Assembly (NCBI RefSeq): GCF_014164785.1
Contig: NZ_JACJFN010000002.1
Span: 248,001-312,000, forward strand
DNA length: 64,000 nucleotides
Origin: Aquipseudomonas guryensis
Lineage (GTDB): Bacteria; Pseudomonadota; Gammaproteobacteria; Pseudomonadales; Pseudomonadaceae
Reading direction: 5' to 3'
Numbering within the stretch: position 1 is the stretch's first letter; each line of letters begins with the position of its first letter. Shown here piece after piece: positions 35,778 through 45,349 of the stretch. Below the pieces are notes generated by a model. The model searched no databases, was not told the origin of the DNA, and saw only the letters and a program-made list of their open reading frames with translations. Made by a program: the position numbers and the translations under genes.

Positions 35778-37814
35778 TCAGACCAGCCCCAGCACTTTCA
35801 ACAGGAAGGCATATTCCAGCGCCACATCTTTCAGCCCCTGGTAACGCCCGCTCATGCCGCCGTGGCCAGCGCCGAGGTCGGTTTTCAAGAGCAGTAGGTG
35901 GTTGTCGGTACGGGTGGCGCGTAGCTTGGCCACCCACTTGGCAGCTTCCCAGTACTGCACGCGGCTGTCGTTGTAGCCGGCCACGGCGAGCAGCGCCGGG
36001 TAGGCCTGGGCGCATACGTTCTCATAGGGCGCGTAGCTCTTGATGCGTTTGAATACCTCGGGCTGGTGCGGATCGCCCCATTCGTCGTACTCGGTGACGG
36101 TCAGCGGCAGATCGGGGTTCTGCATGGTGTTGAGCACGTCGACGAAGGGCACTTCGGCGATGGCTGCAGCGAACAGGTCGGGGCGCTGGTTGAGCACTGC
36201 ACCGATCAGCAGGCCGCCGGCGCTGCCGCCGCTGATGGCCAGCTGCGCGGGCGAGGTCAGACCCGCGTCGATCAGGTGTTCGGCACAGGCGATGAAATCG
36301 CTAAAGGTATTTTCCTTGTGCTCCAGCTTGCCGGCGCGGTACCAGGCCTCGCCCAGCTCGCCGCCGCCGCGCACATGGGCGATGGCGAAGACGAAGCCGC
36401 GCTCCAGCAGGGACAGGCGCGCGTGGGAGAACCAGGGGTCGAGGCATTCGCCGTAGGCACCATAACCATACAGATAGAGCGGCGCGGAGGTGCCAGCGGC
36501 GAGCACCTCGCGGCGTGCCACCAGGCTGATCGGCACCTGCGTGCCATCGGCAGCGCTGGCCCACAGGCGGCGGCTCTCGTAGGCGTCGGCGTCGAACGGG
36601 CCTTCCACCGGGGTCTGCTTGAGGACTTTCTGTTCGGCGCTGCGCAGGTCCAGCTGGCGGATCTGTGCCGGGCGGTTGAGTGCCTCGTAGCGCAGACGGA
36701 TCACCGGGCTGGTGAATTCCAGGCTGTCCTGCACGTGTAGGCTGTAGGCGGCGTCCGGTAATTGCACCGGGTAGGGCGCGGCGCCTTGCGGATGCACTTC
36801 GATGATCGGTAGGCCGCCCTGGCGCAGGCTGAGGATAAAGGCGCCGGCATTCAAGCTGACGCCTTCGAGCATGCGTTGCGGGTCGTGGCCGATCAGTTCC
36901 TGCCACTGCGCGCGGCTCGGCTGCTGTTCATCGGCATGGAACAGGGCGAAGTTGATGCCGCTCTGGTTGCTGCGGATCAGCCAGGCCCAGGTGCCGTTCA
37001 GCTGGCCGTGATCCACATAGTATTCGTGGCCTTCCTCGCGTGGCGCCAGGCAGGCGAACGCGTCCTGCGGCGTCTCTGCATCCAGCACCCAGCTCTCGCT
37101 GGTGGTCTTGCTGCCCAGCAGCAGCACCAGTTGGCGCTCGGAGCTGGAGCGGTAGCAGCTGAGGAAGAAGCGCCCGTCGCTTTCTTCGAACACCAGCTGC
37201 GCCGCGTCTTCACCCAGGCGATAGCGGTGCAGCTGGTGCGGGCGGTGGGTATTGTCGAGGGTGGTGAAGAACAGGGTCTGGCTGTCGTTGGCCCAGGTCA
37301 GGCTGCCGTCGCAGTCGTCAAAGGGCAGGGCGGTAATGGTACCTGTGCGCAGGTCCTTGACGAACAGCTGGTAGATCTCGTCGCCCGCGGTATCCAGGCT
37401 GTAGCCGAGCAGGTTGTGGTCCGGGCTGGTGGTGAAGGCACCCAGCGACAGGTAGCCGTCGCCGGCCAGTGCGTTGGGGTCGAGCAGCAGCTGTTCGGCG
37501 CTTTCGTCCACCGCCAGGCTGCCGTCGGCCGGCAACGGGCAGCGGTAGTGGCGCGGGTATTCGTCGCCGGCAGTGGTGCGCTGGTAGTACAGCCAGGGGC
37601 CCCAGGGCGTCGGCAACGATAGGTCGGTCTCGCGGATGCGGCCCTTGATCTCCTCGAACAGCGCTTCGCGCAGCGGCGCCTGCTCGGCCAGCTCGGCTTC
37701 CAGGTAGGCGTTCTCCGCCTTGAGGTAGTCGAGCACCTCGGCGGCATCGCGCTGCTCAAGCCAGTGGTAGGGGTCGGCAGCGGCGGCGCGACGAGCAATC
37801 GGGGCGTTGGGCAT
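35778..37814 (-). CDS. ptrB: Oligopeptidase B (prolyl oligopeptidase family S9A)
   Basis: A 678-residue cytosolic serine peptidase. It has an N-terminal beta-propeller (residues ~70-395) and a C-terminal alpha/beta hydrolase domain. The nucleophile is in ISGGSAGGLL near residue 520, the catalytic Asp in VAGYNDSRVQYWE near residue 605 and the His in GAGHGGMSGR near residue 640. These are the canonical OpdB residues, and the enzyme cuts after basic residues in short peptides. The early DPYHWLEQRD motif is typical of S9A. Confidence 0.92.
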   Translation of the reverse strand: MPNAPIARRAAAADPYHWLEQRDAAEVLDYLKAENAYLEAELAEQAPLREALFEEIKGRIRETDLSLPTPWGPWLYYQRTTAGDEYPRHYRCPLPADGSLAVDESAEQLLLDPNALAGDGYLSLGAFTTSPDHNLLGYSLDTAGDEIYQLFVKDLRTGTITALPFDDCDGSLTWANDSQTLFFTTLDNTHRPHQLHRYRLGEDAAQLVFEESDGRFFLSCYRSSSERQLVLLLGSKTTSESWVLDAETPQDAFACLAPREEGHEYYVDHGQLNGTWAWLIRSNQSGINFALFHADEQQPSRAQWQELIGHDPQRMLEGVSLNAGAFILSLRQGGLPIIEVHPQGAAPYPVQLPDAAYSLHVQDSLEFTSPVIRLRYEALNRPAQIRQLDLRSAEQKVLKQTPVEGPFDADAYESRRLWASAADGTQVPISLVARREVLAAGTSAPLYLYGYGAYGECLDPWFSHARLSLLERGFVFAIAHVRGGGELGEAWYRAGKLEHKENTFSDFIACAEHLIDAGLTSPAQLAISGGSAGGLLIGAVLNQRPDLFAAAIAEVPFVDVLNTMQNPDLPLTVTEYDEWGDPHQPEVFKRIKSYAPYENVCAQAYPALLAVAGYNDSRVQYWEAAKWVAKLRATRTDNHLLLLKTDLGAGHGGMSGRYQGLKDVALEYAFLLKVLGLV

Positions 37815-37918
37815 GGGGTTTCCAGAGTGGCTGAGTGGCGCCGGCGACGGCAGGGGCGCCGGGGCGCGGAAAAGCCGTTATCATAATCGCCCCTTTGCCG
37901 GCCAAGCCATCAACCCGC

Positions 37919-38398
37919 ATGACTGAACAAGACTATCTGCTTGCCTGGGCCATTTACGCCATTTCTGCACTTGGCTGCCTGCTGGTTTGGTTCCAGCTGA
38001 CCGGCTGGATCTGGCGCTGGCTGCGCGAGCCGCTGCGCCTGCTGGTGGCCGTGCTGCTGCTGACCCCGACCCCGGTCGATCCGGCCCGGGATCTGTTCGC
38101 CCCGGCCATCGCCATTACCGCCATGGACCTGCTGCTCAAAGTGGGTAACAACGCCTGGCGTGCGGTCGCTGACCTGGCCATGTATGGGCTGATCGCTTTT
38201 GCTGTGTGGCTGGCCTTCGCCGGCCTGCGCTGGCCGATCGAACGCTGGTGGCAAGCGCGGCGTGCGCCGGCAACTACCCTGGCGGCGGAAGACGAACCGA
38301 CCCTGCGTGAAATGATGGCCCGCGACGACAGCTTCGCGGCCGACACCCGCATGGATGCCAACGGCGACCGCCGCCTGCGCATCGAGCCGCGTCTTTAA
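37919..38398 (+). CDS. Small membrane protein with four hydrophobic segments, unknown
   Basis: A 159-residue protein with three or four membrane helices in the first 105 residues and a charged C-terminal tail rich in Asp, Arg and Glu. The start MTEQDYLLAWAIYAISAL at 37919 begins a good membrane segment; the longer upstream frame is Pro/Ala-rich and not plausible. No named family recognised. It begins a run of four plus-strand genes up to 40212. Confidence 0.6.
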   Translation: MTEQDYLLAWAIYAISALGCLLVWFQLTGWIWRWLREPLRLLVAVLLLTPTPVDPARDLFAPAIAITAMDLLLKVGNNAWRAVADLAMYGLIAFAVWLAFAGLRWPIERWWQARRAPATTLAAEDEPTLREMMARDDSFAADTRMDANGDRRLRIEPRL

Positions 38399-38444
38399 CA
38401 CCGGCTCTTGCGCGGACTGCGCCAGGCAGAGACAAGGAGTGCCG

Positions 38445-38882
38445 ATGAACTGCGTGTTCTGCGCCATCGCTGACGGCCAGTTGCCGGCCCACATCGTCCA
38501 TGAGGACGAACACTTCCTGGTGTTGCTGGATATCTTCCCGTTGCGCCCGGCCCATCTGCTGATCGTCGCCAAGGGCCACGCACCGCTCCTCGCCGACCTG
38601 CCGCCGGTTGCCCGCGAGGCCCTGTTGGCCTTGGCCGACCGGGTAGGCCAAGCGCTCTACCGCAGCGATCCCGGCGTGCTGGGGATCAACTTCCTGATCA
38701 ACGACGGCCCGGTAGCCAATCAGCACGTACCGCACCTGCATCTGCACCTGATTCCGCGCCGCACCGGCGACTTGGCGGCGCTATGCTGGCGCATCCTTAC
38801 CCGCTTCCTGCCGCTGGGCCGCAAGCGCATCGAGGCGCGTCTGCAGCGCGAGGCACAGCTGCTGCGCAGCGCCCTGCAATGA
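38445..38882 (+). CDS. HIT-family nucleotide hydrolase/transferase
   Basis: A 145-residue protein of the histidine triad family, with HVPHLHLHLIPRR near residue 95 (HxHxHx pattern, catalytic central His) and FCAIADGQLPAHIVHEDEHF at the start, where Cys4/Cys... are typical of HIT proteins with a zinc-binding pair. Substrates are usually AMP-amide or adenylated molecules. The start at 38445 matches the conserved N-terminus and follows an AAGGAG site at about 38433. Confidence 0.87.
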   Translation: MNCVFCAIADGQLPAHIVHEDEHFLVLLDIFPLRPAHLLIVAKGHAPLLADLPPVAREALLALADRVGQALYRSDPGVLGINFLINDGPVANQHVPHLHLHLIPRRTGDLAALCWRILTRFLPLGRKRIEARLQREAQLLRSALQ

Positions 38883-38894
38883 GAGCTAGCAAGC

Positions 38895-39674
38895 ATGTGT
38901 GAATTGCTCGGCATGAGTGCCAACGTCCCCACCGATATCGTGTTCAGCTTTACCGGGCTGATGCAGCGTGGTGGCGGCACTGGCCCGCACCGCGACGGCT
39001 GGGGCATCGCTTTCTACGAGGGGCGTGGCCTGCGCCTGTTCCAGGACCCGGCCGCCAGCGTCGAGTCGGAAGTCGCGCGCCTGGTGCAGCGCTACCCGAT
39101 CAAGAGCGAAACGGTGATCGGCCATATTCGCCAGGCCAACGTCGGCCAGGTCTCGTTGGCCAACACCCATCCCTTCGTGCGCGAGCTGTGGGGGCGCAAC
39201 TGGTGTTTCGCGCATAACGGCCAACTGGCCGATTTCGCCCCCTCGACCAGCTTCTACCGGCCTGTGGGCGATACCGACAGCGAAGCGGCCTTCTGCGACC
39301 TGCTCAACCGCGTGCGCGCCGCATTTCCCGAACCGGTACCGGTCGAAGCCTTGCTGCCGGTGCTGATCCAGGCGGCCCAGCATTACCGCCGCCACGGTGT
39401 GTTCAACTGCCTGTTGAGCAATGGCGACTGGCTGTTTGCCTTCTGCTCGACCAAGCTGGCGCAGATAACCCGCCGTGCGCCGTTCGGCCCGGCGCGACTG
39501 AAGGATGCCGAAGTACTGGTGGATTTCCAGGCGGAAACCACGCCCAACGATGTGGTGACGGTGATTGCCACCGAGCCGCTGACTGATAACGAGCGCTGGA
39601 ATCTGTTCCAGCCAGGCGAATGGAGCCTGTGGCGCCGCGGCGAGCGCCTGGCCCACGGGCAGATGGGGGAGTAG
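38895..39674 (+). CDS. Class II glutamine amidotransferase (YafJ-like)
   Basis: A 259-residue Ntn-hydrolase: after Met removal, Cys2 (MCELLGMS) is the nucleophile. It carries RDGWGIAFYEG near residue 34 and WCFAHNGQLADF near residue 100. It is a single-domain glutaminase with no attached synthase. YafJ-type proteins are common; their acceptor is not known. Twelve bases separate it from the HIT gene. Confidence 0.88.
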   Translation: MCELLGMSANVPTDIVFSFTGLMQRGGGTGPHRDGWGIAFYEGRGLRLFQDPAASVESEVARLVQRYPIKSETVIGHIRQANVGQVSLANTHPFVRELWGRNWCFAHNGQLADFAPSTSFYRPVGDTDSEAAFCDLLNRVRAAFPEPVPVEALLPVLIQAAQHYRRHGVFNCLLSNGDWLFAFCSTKLAQITRRAPFGPARLKDAEVLVDFQAETTPNDVVTVIATEPLTDNERWNLFQPGEWSLWRRGERLAHGQMGE

Positions 39675-39678
39675 GGCA

Positions 39679-40212
39679 ATGTTTCGAGGTTATCTGCGTC
39701 TGGTGCTGTTCGGTCTGGGTCTGCTGATCGGGGTGCAGGTGCCGGGGTTTATCGACGATTACGGCAAGCGCGTTGCCGCGCACCGAGCCGAATCCGAGGA
39801 AAGCCTGACTGGTTTCCGCGAGACTGCCGCGCGCTTCTTCAATGGCGATCTCAACGCCCTGGTCAGCCACTATCGAGCCAGCAGCGATGAGGTGATGCGC
39901 AGCGACGCACAAAGTGTCGAGCATCTGGTGCGCCGCGCCGAACTGCTGGAAAGCGAGTGGCTGGCCATGCAGGGTCCCTGGTATGCCCAGGCCTTACATT
40001 TGGTCAGTGCGGCGGACCGCGAGCTGCTCGACGAAACCATCGCAGCCTACAGCTATCAGGTCCTGCTGGCGCCGCAGGCGATTGCCTGGGCTCTGGCGTG
40101 CGGGCTGCTGCTGGCCTGGCTGGTGGAGCTGCTCGTGCTGGGCGCCGGCTGGACCCTCGGTGTTGGGCGCAAGCATAAGGTTATCGCCCACGAGCAGCGG
40201 CACTGGCGCTGA
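39679..40212 (+). CDS. DUF2937-family membrane protein
   Basis: A 177-residue protein with an N-terminal membrane helix (residues ~5-25), a helical middle of ~100 residues, and a second helix near residues 130-160 (IAWALACGLLLAWLVELLVL). This matches the DUF2937 layout. Function unknown. It follows the amidotransferase by four bases, so the two are probably co-expressed. Confidence 0.72.
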   Translation: MFRGYLRLVLFGLGLLIGVQVPGFIDDYGKRVAAHRAESEESLTGFRETAARFFNGDLNALVSHYRASSDEVMRSDAQSVEHLVRRAELLESEWLAMQGPWYAQALHLVSAADRELLDETIAAYSYQVLLAPQAIAWALACGLLLAWLVELLVLGAGWTLGVGRKHKVIAHEQRHWR

Positions 40213-40320
40213 GCAACAGCTCTCGCGAGTTTGTTGCAAAATATTGCACTGGCTCGCCGAAATGCCTGAAGGTGCGTGCTAGGGTGGCGCCTCACCGTCA
40301 ACCGTCGTAATGGAGTTTTT

Positions 40321-41382
40321 ATGTCGATCAAGGAATTGATCATGGCCACCCTGCTGGTCGCCTGTGTACCCACTGCCCAGGCTGTTGTCGTGGCTCCCGA
40401 TGCTCCGGCTTCTGCTGCCATTTCCGAGGCCGCCGCGCCGGAAGAGGAGAGCGCTGCGGTCACCGAGGAAGAATTCGAAGAGTTTGACGAAGAAGCCTTC
40501 ATTGCCAGCCTGAACTTCCAGACCGGCAAGGTGGTGCTCGGCGACAACCTGGCCACCCTCAATCTTCCCGATCACCTGGTCTTCCTCAACGGCGAGGACG
40601 CCGAGCGCCTGCTGGTCGAGGCCTGGGGCAATCCGCCGGATGCCGGGTTGCCGCTGGGCATGGTATTGCCGGCAGGCATATCACCGTTGGCCGATGAGTC
40701 CTGGGCAGTCACCATTGAATATGAGGCTAGCGGTTATGTCTCCGACGAAGATGCCGAAGACATCGATTACAGCGAGATGCTTGAAGACCTCAAGGAAGAA
40801 GCCGCTACCGACAACCAGTGGCGTGCCGAAAACGGCTACGAGCCGGTCGAACTGCTCGGTTGGGCCGCGCAGCCGCACTACGATGCGCAAGGCAAGAAGC
40901 TGCATTGGGCCAAGGAGCTCAAGTTCGGTGACAGCGACACCAACACCCTCAACTACAACATTCGCGTGCTGGGCCGCAAAGGCGTGCTGGTGCTGAACTT
41001 CATCGCCAATATGGATCAGCTGCCCGAGATCCAGAGCAATCTGCCGAGCGTGCTGGCCATGACCGACTTCAACCAGGGGCATCGCTATGCCGAGTTCGAC
41101 CCGGATCTGGACGAAGTGGCCGCTTATGGCATCGGTGCACTGATCGCCGGCAAGCTGGCGACCAAGGCCGGCCTGTTTGCCACGCTGGCACTGCTGTTGA
41201 AGAAGTTCTGGATCGTGCCGCTGCTGCTTATCGGCTGGCTGGGCAAGCGCCTGTTTGGCAAGAAGCAGGCCGAAACGCCGGTGGCTGCTGCCGAGCCAGT
41301 AGCCGAACCGCTAGCTGCCGAGGCCGTGCAGCCGCCCGCGAGTACCGTGCTGGATTTGAACAAGGCAGACGAAAAGGCTTGA
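40321..41382 (+). CDS. DUF2167-family secreted membrane protein
   Basis: A 353-residue protein with a signal peptide (cut near residue 21, TAQA) and a strongly acidic linker (EEESAAVTEEEFEEFDEE near residues 42-59). The long DUF2167 domain follows, containing LGWAAQPHYDAQGKKLHWAK near residue 178, and two membrane helices near the C-terminus. Family members are found near stress genes in many proteobacteria; activity not known. A strong terminator follows. Confidence 0.78.
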   Translation: MSIKELIMATLLVACVPTAQAVVVAPDAPASAAISEAAAPEEESAAVTEEEFEEFDEEAFIASLNFQTGKVVLGDNLATLNLPDHLVFLNGEDAERLLVEAWGNPPDAGLPLGMVLPAGISPLADESWAVTIEYEASGYVSDEDAEDIDYSEMLEDLKEEAATDNQWRAENGYEPVELLGWAAQPHYDAQGKKLHWAKELKFGDSDTNTLNYNIRVLGRKGVLVLNFIANMDQLPEIQSNLPSVLAMTDFNQGHRYAEFDPDLDEVAAYGIGALIAGKLATKAGLFATLALLLKKFWIVPLLLIGWLGKRLFGKKQAETPVAAAEPVAEPLAAEAVQPPASTVLDLNKADEKA

Positions 41383-41401
41383 GCCTGTTGATGTACTAGA
41401 G

Positions 41402-41430
41402 CAACAAGGGCCCCGATGGGGCCCTTGTTG
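41402..41430 (+). terminator. Rho-independent terminator after DUF2167 gene
   Basis: Thirteen-base perfect arms CAACAAGGGCCCC and GGGGCCCTTGTTG around a three-base loop, 19 bases past the stop. Stem is long and GC-rich. No long T-run follows directly, so strength is inferred from stem length. Confidence 0.7.
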
Positions 41431-41655
41431 TATCTGCTCGGTTTATCGGGTTGGTAAAGGCCTGCCGTTTGTTGGATGGGCAGGCGGAGGCAGCAGTAAT
41501 CCGGAACGGCGACAGCAAAGCCGGGTTGATTGACTAGGCTGAGGGAGATCGTTGCGCCCCCCGCTTGTAGGTGTGCGACTCACGGATCGGGTCGTGCTGA
41601 CGGCGATTACCGTGGCCCGGTTTCTAGACCCGCTTTCTTCCTGTGGAGAAGCGCC

Positions 41656-43167
41656 ATGCGTGTTACCCATCACTGCACCATCCTGCTTGCCGTAATGGTC
41701 TTGTCCGGTTGTCCTGACGAGGAAGCTCCGCCCCAGGCACAGACCTCGGCCGTCGCCCCGGTTGCGCCCGCTTCAGGGGTGAGCCCACCTCCAGCCGCCG
41801 CGCCCGCGACAGCAGCAGCGACGGCCAATGCCATATTCACACCGGAACAACTCGACCAGATGCTGGCGCCGCTGGCGCTGTATCCGGATGCGCTGCTGGC
41901 TCAGGTGTTGATGGCCGCCACCTATCCGGGTGATGTCGCCGACGCGGTGGCCTGGTCCAAGGCTAACCCGGACAGCAGTGGCGATATTGCCGTGCGAGCG
42001 GTCGCCGAGCAGCCATGGGACCCCAGTGTGCAATCGCTGGTGGCTTTCCCCGCGGCGCTGGTCACCCTCGGTCAGGATCCGGCCTGGGTGCAGCGGGTGG
42101 GCGATGCCTTCCTCGCCGATCCCAACGCCGTGATGGATTCGGTGCAGCGTTTGCGCCGTCAGGCACAGGCTGCCGGCAACCTGGAATCCAACGAGCAGCA
42201 GCGCGTCACTGAGCAGCCCGCCGCACCTGCCCCGACACCCGCGCCGAACAGCTCGGGCGAGGTGGTCCAGCAGCCGGCTGCGCCGTCCACCATCATCATC
42301 GAGCCGGCCCAGCCGCAGGTCGTCTATGTGCCCAGCTACAACCCGAATGTGGTCTATGGCACCTGGCCCTATCCGTCGCAGCCGGTGTATTACCCGCCAC
42401 CGCCGGGCTACTACTTTGGCGGTGCGCTGGCTACCGGCCTGGGCTTCGCGGCAGGCGTGGCGATCATCGATTCGCTGTGGGGCGATTGCGACTGGGACAA
42501 CGACGACATCGATATCGACGTCGATCGCTACAACAACATCAACTCCAACCGGCAGATCAATGCCAACCAGAACAACTGGCAGCACAACGCGGTTAACCGT
42601 GACGGCGTGCCCTACCGTGACCCGAGCAGCCGCGAGAAATTCAACCAGCGGCTGCCCGGCAGCGAGCAGCGCGATGCGTTTCGTGGGCGCGATACGGTGC
42701 AAACCGCTGACCGTGAGCGCGCCCGCCAGTCCCTGCAGGAGCGTGGCATTGAAACGCCAGCTACCAGCAACCGCGAGGCCCGCGATCGTGCCCAGGCGGC
42801 AACTCGCGAGCTTGACCGCGATCCACAGGCCCGTGAGCGGCTGCAGGGTTCGACCCGTGATGTCAGCCGTGATCAGGCCCGCGAGCGCGCTCAGGCCTCG
42901 ACCCGTGATGCCCAGGCGCGCCAGCAGCGGGCGGCGAGCAATCCGCAGGCACGCCAGCAGGTGCGTCAGCAGCAAGCCAGCACCCCGCGCACGCGCGACA
43001 ACGCCTTTGCTGGTGCCCGCAACCCCGAACAGGCGCGGGCGCAAGCCAGCCGTGGTCAGGCCAGTCGAGCTACGGCCAGCCGACCTCAGGCGAGCCGTGC
43101 GAGTGGCCAGACCGTGCAGCGCGCACCCCGCGCATCCTCCCGCTCTGGCGGCGGCCGTCGGCGCTGA
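41656..43167 (+). CDS. DUF3300-family lipoprotein with low-complexity tail
   Basis: A 503-residue lipoprotein (LSGC, Cys19). After a Pro/Ala linker comes the DUF3300 domain (residues ~60-290; FTPEQLDQMLAPLALYP and ATYPGDVADAVAW), with a Tyr/Pro-rich hairpin and the Asn/Asp-rich patch VDRYNNINSNRQINANQNNW near residues 290-310. The last ~200 residues are Gln/Ala/Arg-rich repeats (ARQQVRQQQ, ASRGQASRA), probably disordered and strongly basic. It lies 14 bases ahead of the DUF2950 gene, its usual partner. Role not known. Confidence 0.78.
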   Translation: MRVTHHCTILLAVMVLSGCPDEEAPPQAQTSAVAPVAPASGVSPPPAAAPATAAATANAIFTPEQLDQMLAPLALYPDALLAQVLMAATYPGDVADAVAWSKANPDSSGDIAVRAVAEQPWDPSVQSLVAFPAALVTLGQDPAWVQRVGDAFLADPNAVMDSVQRLRRQAQAAGNLESNEQQRVTEQPAAPAPTPAPNSSGEVVQQPAAPSTIIIEPAQPQVVYVPSYNPNVVYGTWPYPSQPVYYPPPPGYYFGGALATGLGFAAGVAIIDSLWGDCDWDNDDIDIDVDRYNNINSNRQINANQNNWQHNAVNRDGVPYRDPSSREKFNQRLPGSEQRDAFRGRDTVQTADRERARQSLQERGIETPATSNREARDRAQAATRELDRDPQARERLQGSTRDVSRDQARERAQASTRDAQARQQRAASNPQARQQVRQQQASTPRTRDNAFAGARNPEQARAQASRGQASRATASRPQASRASGQTVQRAPRASSRSGGGRRR

Positions 43168-43180
43168 AAGGAGATTGATC

Positions 43181-44089
43181 ATGATTACCGGATTACGTGT
43201 TTTTCCGCTGCTGCTGGTGCTGGGGCTGAGCCACGTCGCCCAGGCACAGCAGGCTTATCCCACCGCGGATGCCGCCGCCGCCGCGCTGGTGGCCGCGCTG
43301 GGCAGCGACAAGGCCGATGCCGAACGCCTGGCGGCCCTGCTGGGTAGCGATTGGCAAAGCTATATCCCGACCGACGACCTGGAACGTGAGGATGTCGATG
43401 CGTTCCTTGGCCTGTACCGTGAGAAGCATGTCATCGAAAGCGCTGCGCCAGAGCGGGCCACCCTGGTGGTTGGCAATACGCCGTGGAGCTTTCCGCTGCC
43501 GCTAGTCAAGGCCAAGGACGGCTGGGTCTTCGATGTCCAGGCGGGCGGCGAGGAAGTCCGGGTGCGGCGCATTGGCCGCAACGAGCTGGCTACGGTGCAG
43601 GCGGCACTGGCCTATCACGATGCGCAGATGGACTACGCCGAAGTCGACCGCGACGACGACGGGGTGCTCGAGTACGCGCAGCAGTTCGTCAGCAGCGATG
43701 GCCTGTACGACGGGCTGTACTGGGTCGAGGAGCCGGGCATCGAGGAAAGCCCGCTTGGCCCGCTGTTTGGCGATGATCTGCCCGATGGCGAGTGGCACGG
43801 CTACCACTACCGCATCCTCACTGCCCAGGGCCCATCGGCACCGGGCGGGGCCTATGACTACAAGCTTGGCGACAACATGAGCCGCGGCTTCGCCCTGATC
43901 GCCTGGCCGGCGCGTTATGCCGACAGTGGGGTGATGAGCTTCATGATCAGCCACGATGGCCAGGTGTTCGAGAAGGATCTCGGCGCGGACGGCGCCAAGC
44001 TGGCGACGGCCATGAGTCTGTTCGATCCGGACAGCAGTTGGCAGGAGGTGGCAGATGATGCCGAGAACGAAACCCTGGCGACGCCCTGA
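43181..44089 (+). CDS. DUF2950-family secreted protein
   Basis: A 302-residue protein with a signal peptide (cut near residue 23, SHVAQA). The body contains the DUF2950 core: TPWSFPLPLVKAKDGWVFD near residue 103, RRIGRNELATVQA near residue 133 and GYHYRILTAQGPSAPGGAYD near residue 210. The ATG at 43181 has AAAGGAGAT upstream; an open frame runs further but overlaps the DUF3300 gene in another phase. DUF3300 and DUF2950 are commonly adjacent, so they likely act together in the envelope (inference). Confidence 0.78.
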   Translation: MITGLRVFPLLLVLGLSHVAQAQQAYPTADAAAAALVAALGSDKADAERLAALLGSDWQSYIPTDDLEREDVDAFLGLYREKHVIESAAPERATLVVGNTPWSFPLPLVKAKDGWVFDVQAGGEEVRVRRIGRNELATVQAALAYHDAQMDYAEVDRDDDGVLEYAQQFVSSDGLYDGLYWVEEPGIEESPLGPLFGDDLPDGEWHGYHYRILTAQGPSAPGGAYDYKLGDNMSRGFALIAWPARYADSGVMSFMISHDGQVFEKDLGADGAKLATAMSLFDPDSSWQEVADDAENETLATP

Positions 44090-44113
44090 AACGGCATATA
44101 GGCGGTAAAACCA

Positions 44114-44135
44114 AACGGGCCCCTGCGGGCCCGTT
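44114..44135. terminator. Terminator between DUF2950 and VWA gene
   Basis: Nine-base arms AACGGGCCC and GGGCCCGTT, loop CTGC, followed by GTTTTAC. It ends four bases from the stop of the converging VWA gene and can serve the plus strand. Confidence 0.8.
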
Positions 44136-44138
44136 GTT

Positions 44139-45317
44139 TTACTTGGTCAGGAAGCGCATGCCTTCTTCCAGGCCGCGCAACGTCAGCGGGTGCATCTGGT
44201 CGTTGATCAGCTCGCGGACGATGTTGGTGGAGGCGGTGTAGCTCCAGGCGTCCTTGGGGTACGGGTTGATCCAGATGAGCTTCTTGTACTTGTCCATGAA
44301 GCGCTTGATCCACACGTAGCCAGCTTCCTCGTTCCAGTGCTCGACGCTGCCGCCGGGCTGGGTGATTTCGTAGGGCGCCATGGCTGCATCGCCGACGAAG
44401 ATCACCTTGTAGTCCGGTCCGTACTTGTGCAGCAGATCGAGGGTGGAGAAGCGCTCGGAGGTGCGGCGCAGGTTGTTCTTCCACACCGACTCGTACACGC
44501 AGTTGTGGAAGTAGAAATATTCCAAATGCTTGAACTCGGTCTTGCATGCCGAGAACAGCTCCTCGCAGACCTTGACGTGGGCGTCCATCGAACCGCCGAT
44601 GTCGAACAGCAACAGCAGCTTGACCGTGTTGCGCCGCTCCGGACGCATCTGGATATTCAGCAGGCCGCCGTCCTTCGCCGTGTGGTCGATGGTGCCGCCA
44701 AGGTCGAATTCTTCCGCGGCGCCTTCGCGGGCAAACTTGCGCAGGCGGCGCAGGGCTACCTTGATGTTGCGCGTGCCCAACTCGACCTGATCGTCGAGGT
44801 TCTTGTACTCGCGTTGGTCCCACACCTTGGCAGCCTTGCCCTGGCGCTTGCCGGCGTCGCCGACGCGGATGCCTTCCGGGTTGTAGCCGCCGGAGCCGAA
44901 CGGGCTGGTACCGCCGGTGCCGATCCACTTGTTGCCGCCAGCGTGGCGTTCCTTCTGCTCCTCGAGGCGCTTCTTGAACTCCTCGATCAGCTTGTCCAGG
45001 CCACCGAGGGTCTGGATCTGCGCCTTCTCCTCGTCGGTCAGGTGCTTCTCGAATTCCTTGCGCAGCCAGTCTTCCGGGATCATCGCCTCGAGGAAGTCGT
45101 CGAGCTTCTCCAGGCCCTTGAAGTAGGCGGCGAAGGCGCGGTCGAACTTGTCGAAGTGGCGCTCGTCCTTGACCATTACCGTGCGGGCGAGAAAGTAGAA
45201 CTCGTCCATATCGGCGAAGATCACGTGCTGTTTCAGCGCATTGATCAGGTCGAGCAGTTCGCGTACCGACACCGGCACCTTGGCTGCACGCATTTCATTG
45301 AACAGGTTGAGCAGCAT
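44139..45317 (-). CDS. VWA-domain (CoxE-like) protein partnered with MoxR ATPase
   Basis: A 392-residue cytosolic protein. The VWA (CoxE-like) domain is in the C-terminal half: KLLLLFDIGGSMD near residue 232 is the MIDAS DxGxS with Gly at the second position, and the helix-rich N-terminus interacts with ATPases in known pairs. In MoxR-VWA systems the ATPase and the VWA protein together mature or remodel target complexes using metal. Repeat DNA separates this gene from the ATPase gene by ~140 bases. Confidence 0.83.
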   Translation of the reverse strand: MLLNLFNEMRAAKVPVSVRELLDLINALKQHVIFADMDEFYFLARTVMVKDERHFDKFDRAFAAYFKGLEKLDDFLEAMIPEDWLRKEFEKHLTDEEKAQIQTLGGLDKLIEEFKKRLEEQKERHAGGNKWIGTGGTSPFGSGGYNPEGIRVGDAGKRQGKAAKVWDQREYKNLDDQVELGTRNIKVALRRLRKFAREGAAEEFDLGGTIDHTAKDGGLLNIQMRPERRNTVKLLLLFDIGGSMDAHVKVCEELFSACKTEFKHLEYFYFHNCVYESVWKNNLRRTSERFSTLDLLHKYGPDYKVIFVGDAAMAPYEITQPGGSVEHWNEEAGYVWIKRFMDKYKKLIWINPYPKDAWSYTASTNIVRELINDQMHPLTLRGLEEGMRFLTK

Positions 45318-45349
45318 GGCTGCGTACCTCTAGGCATGTACGGACAATT

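Noticed and set aside
42326..43180. Long upstream extension of the DUF2950 frame running through the DUF3300 gene
   Set aside because: Overlaps a real gene in another phase; DUF2950 has a clear ribosome site and signal peptide at 43181.
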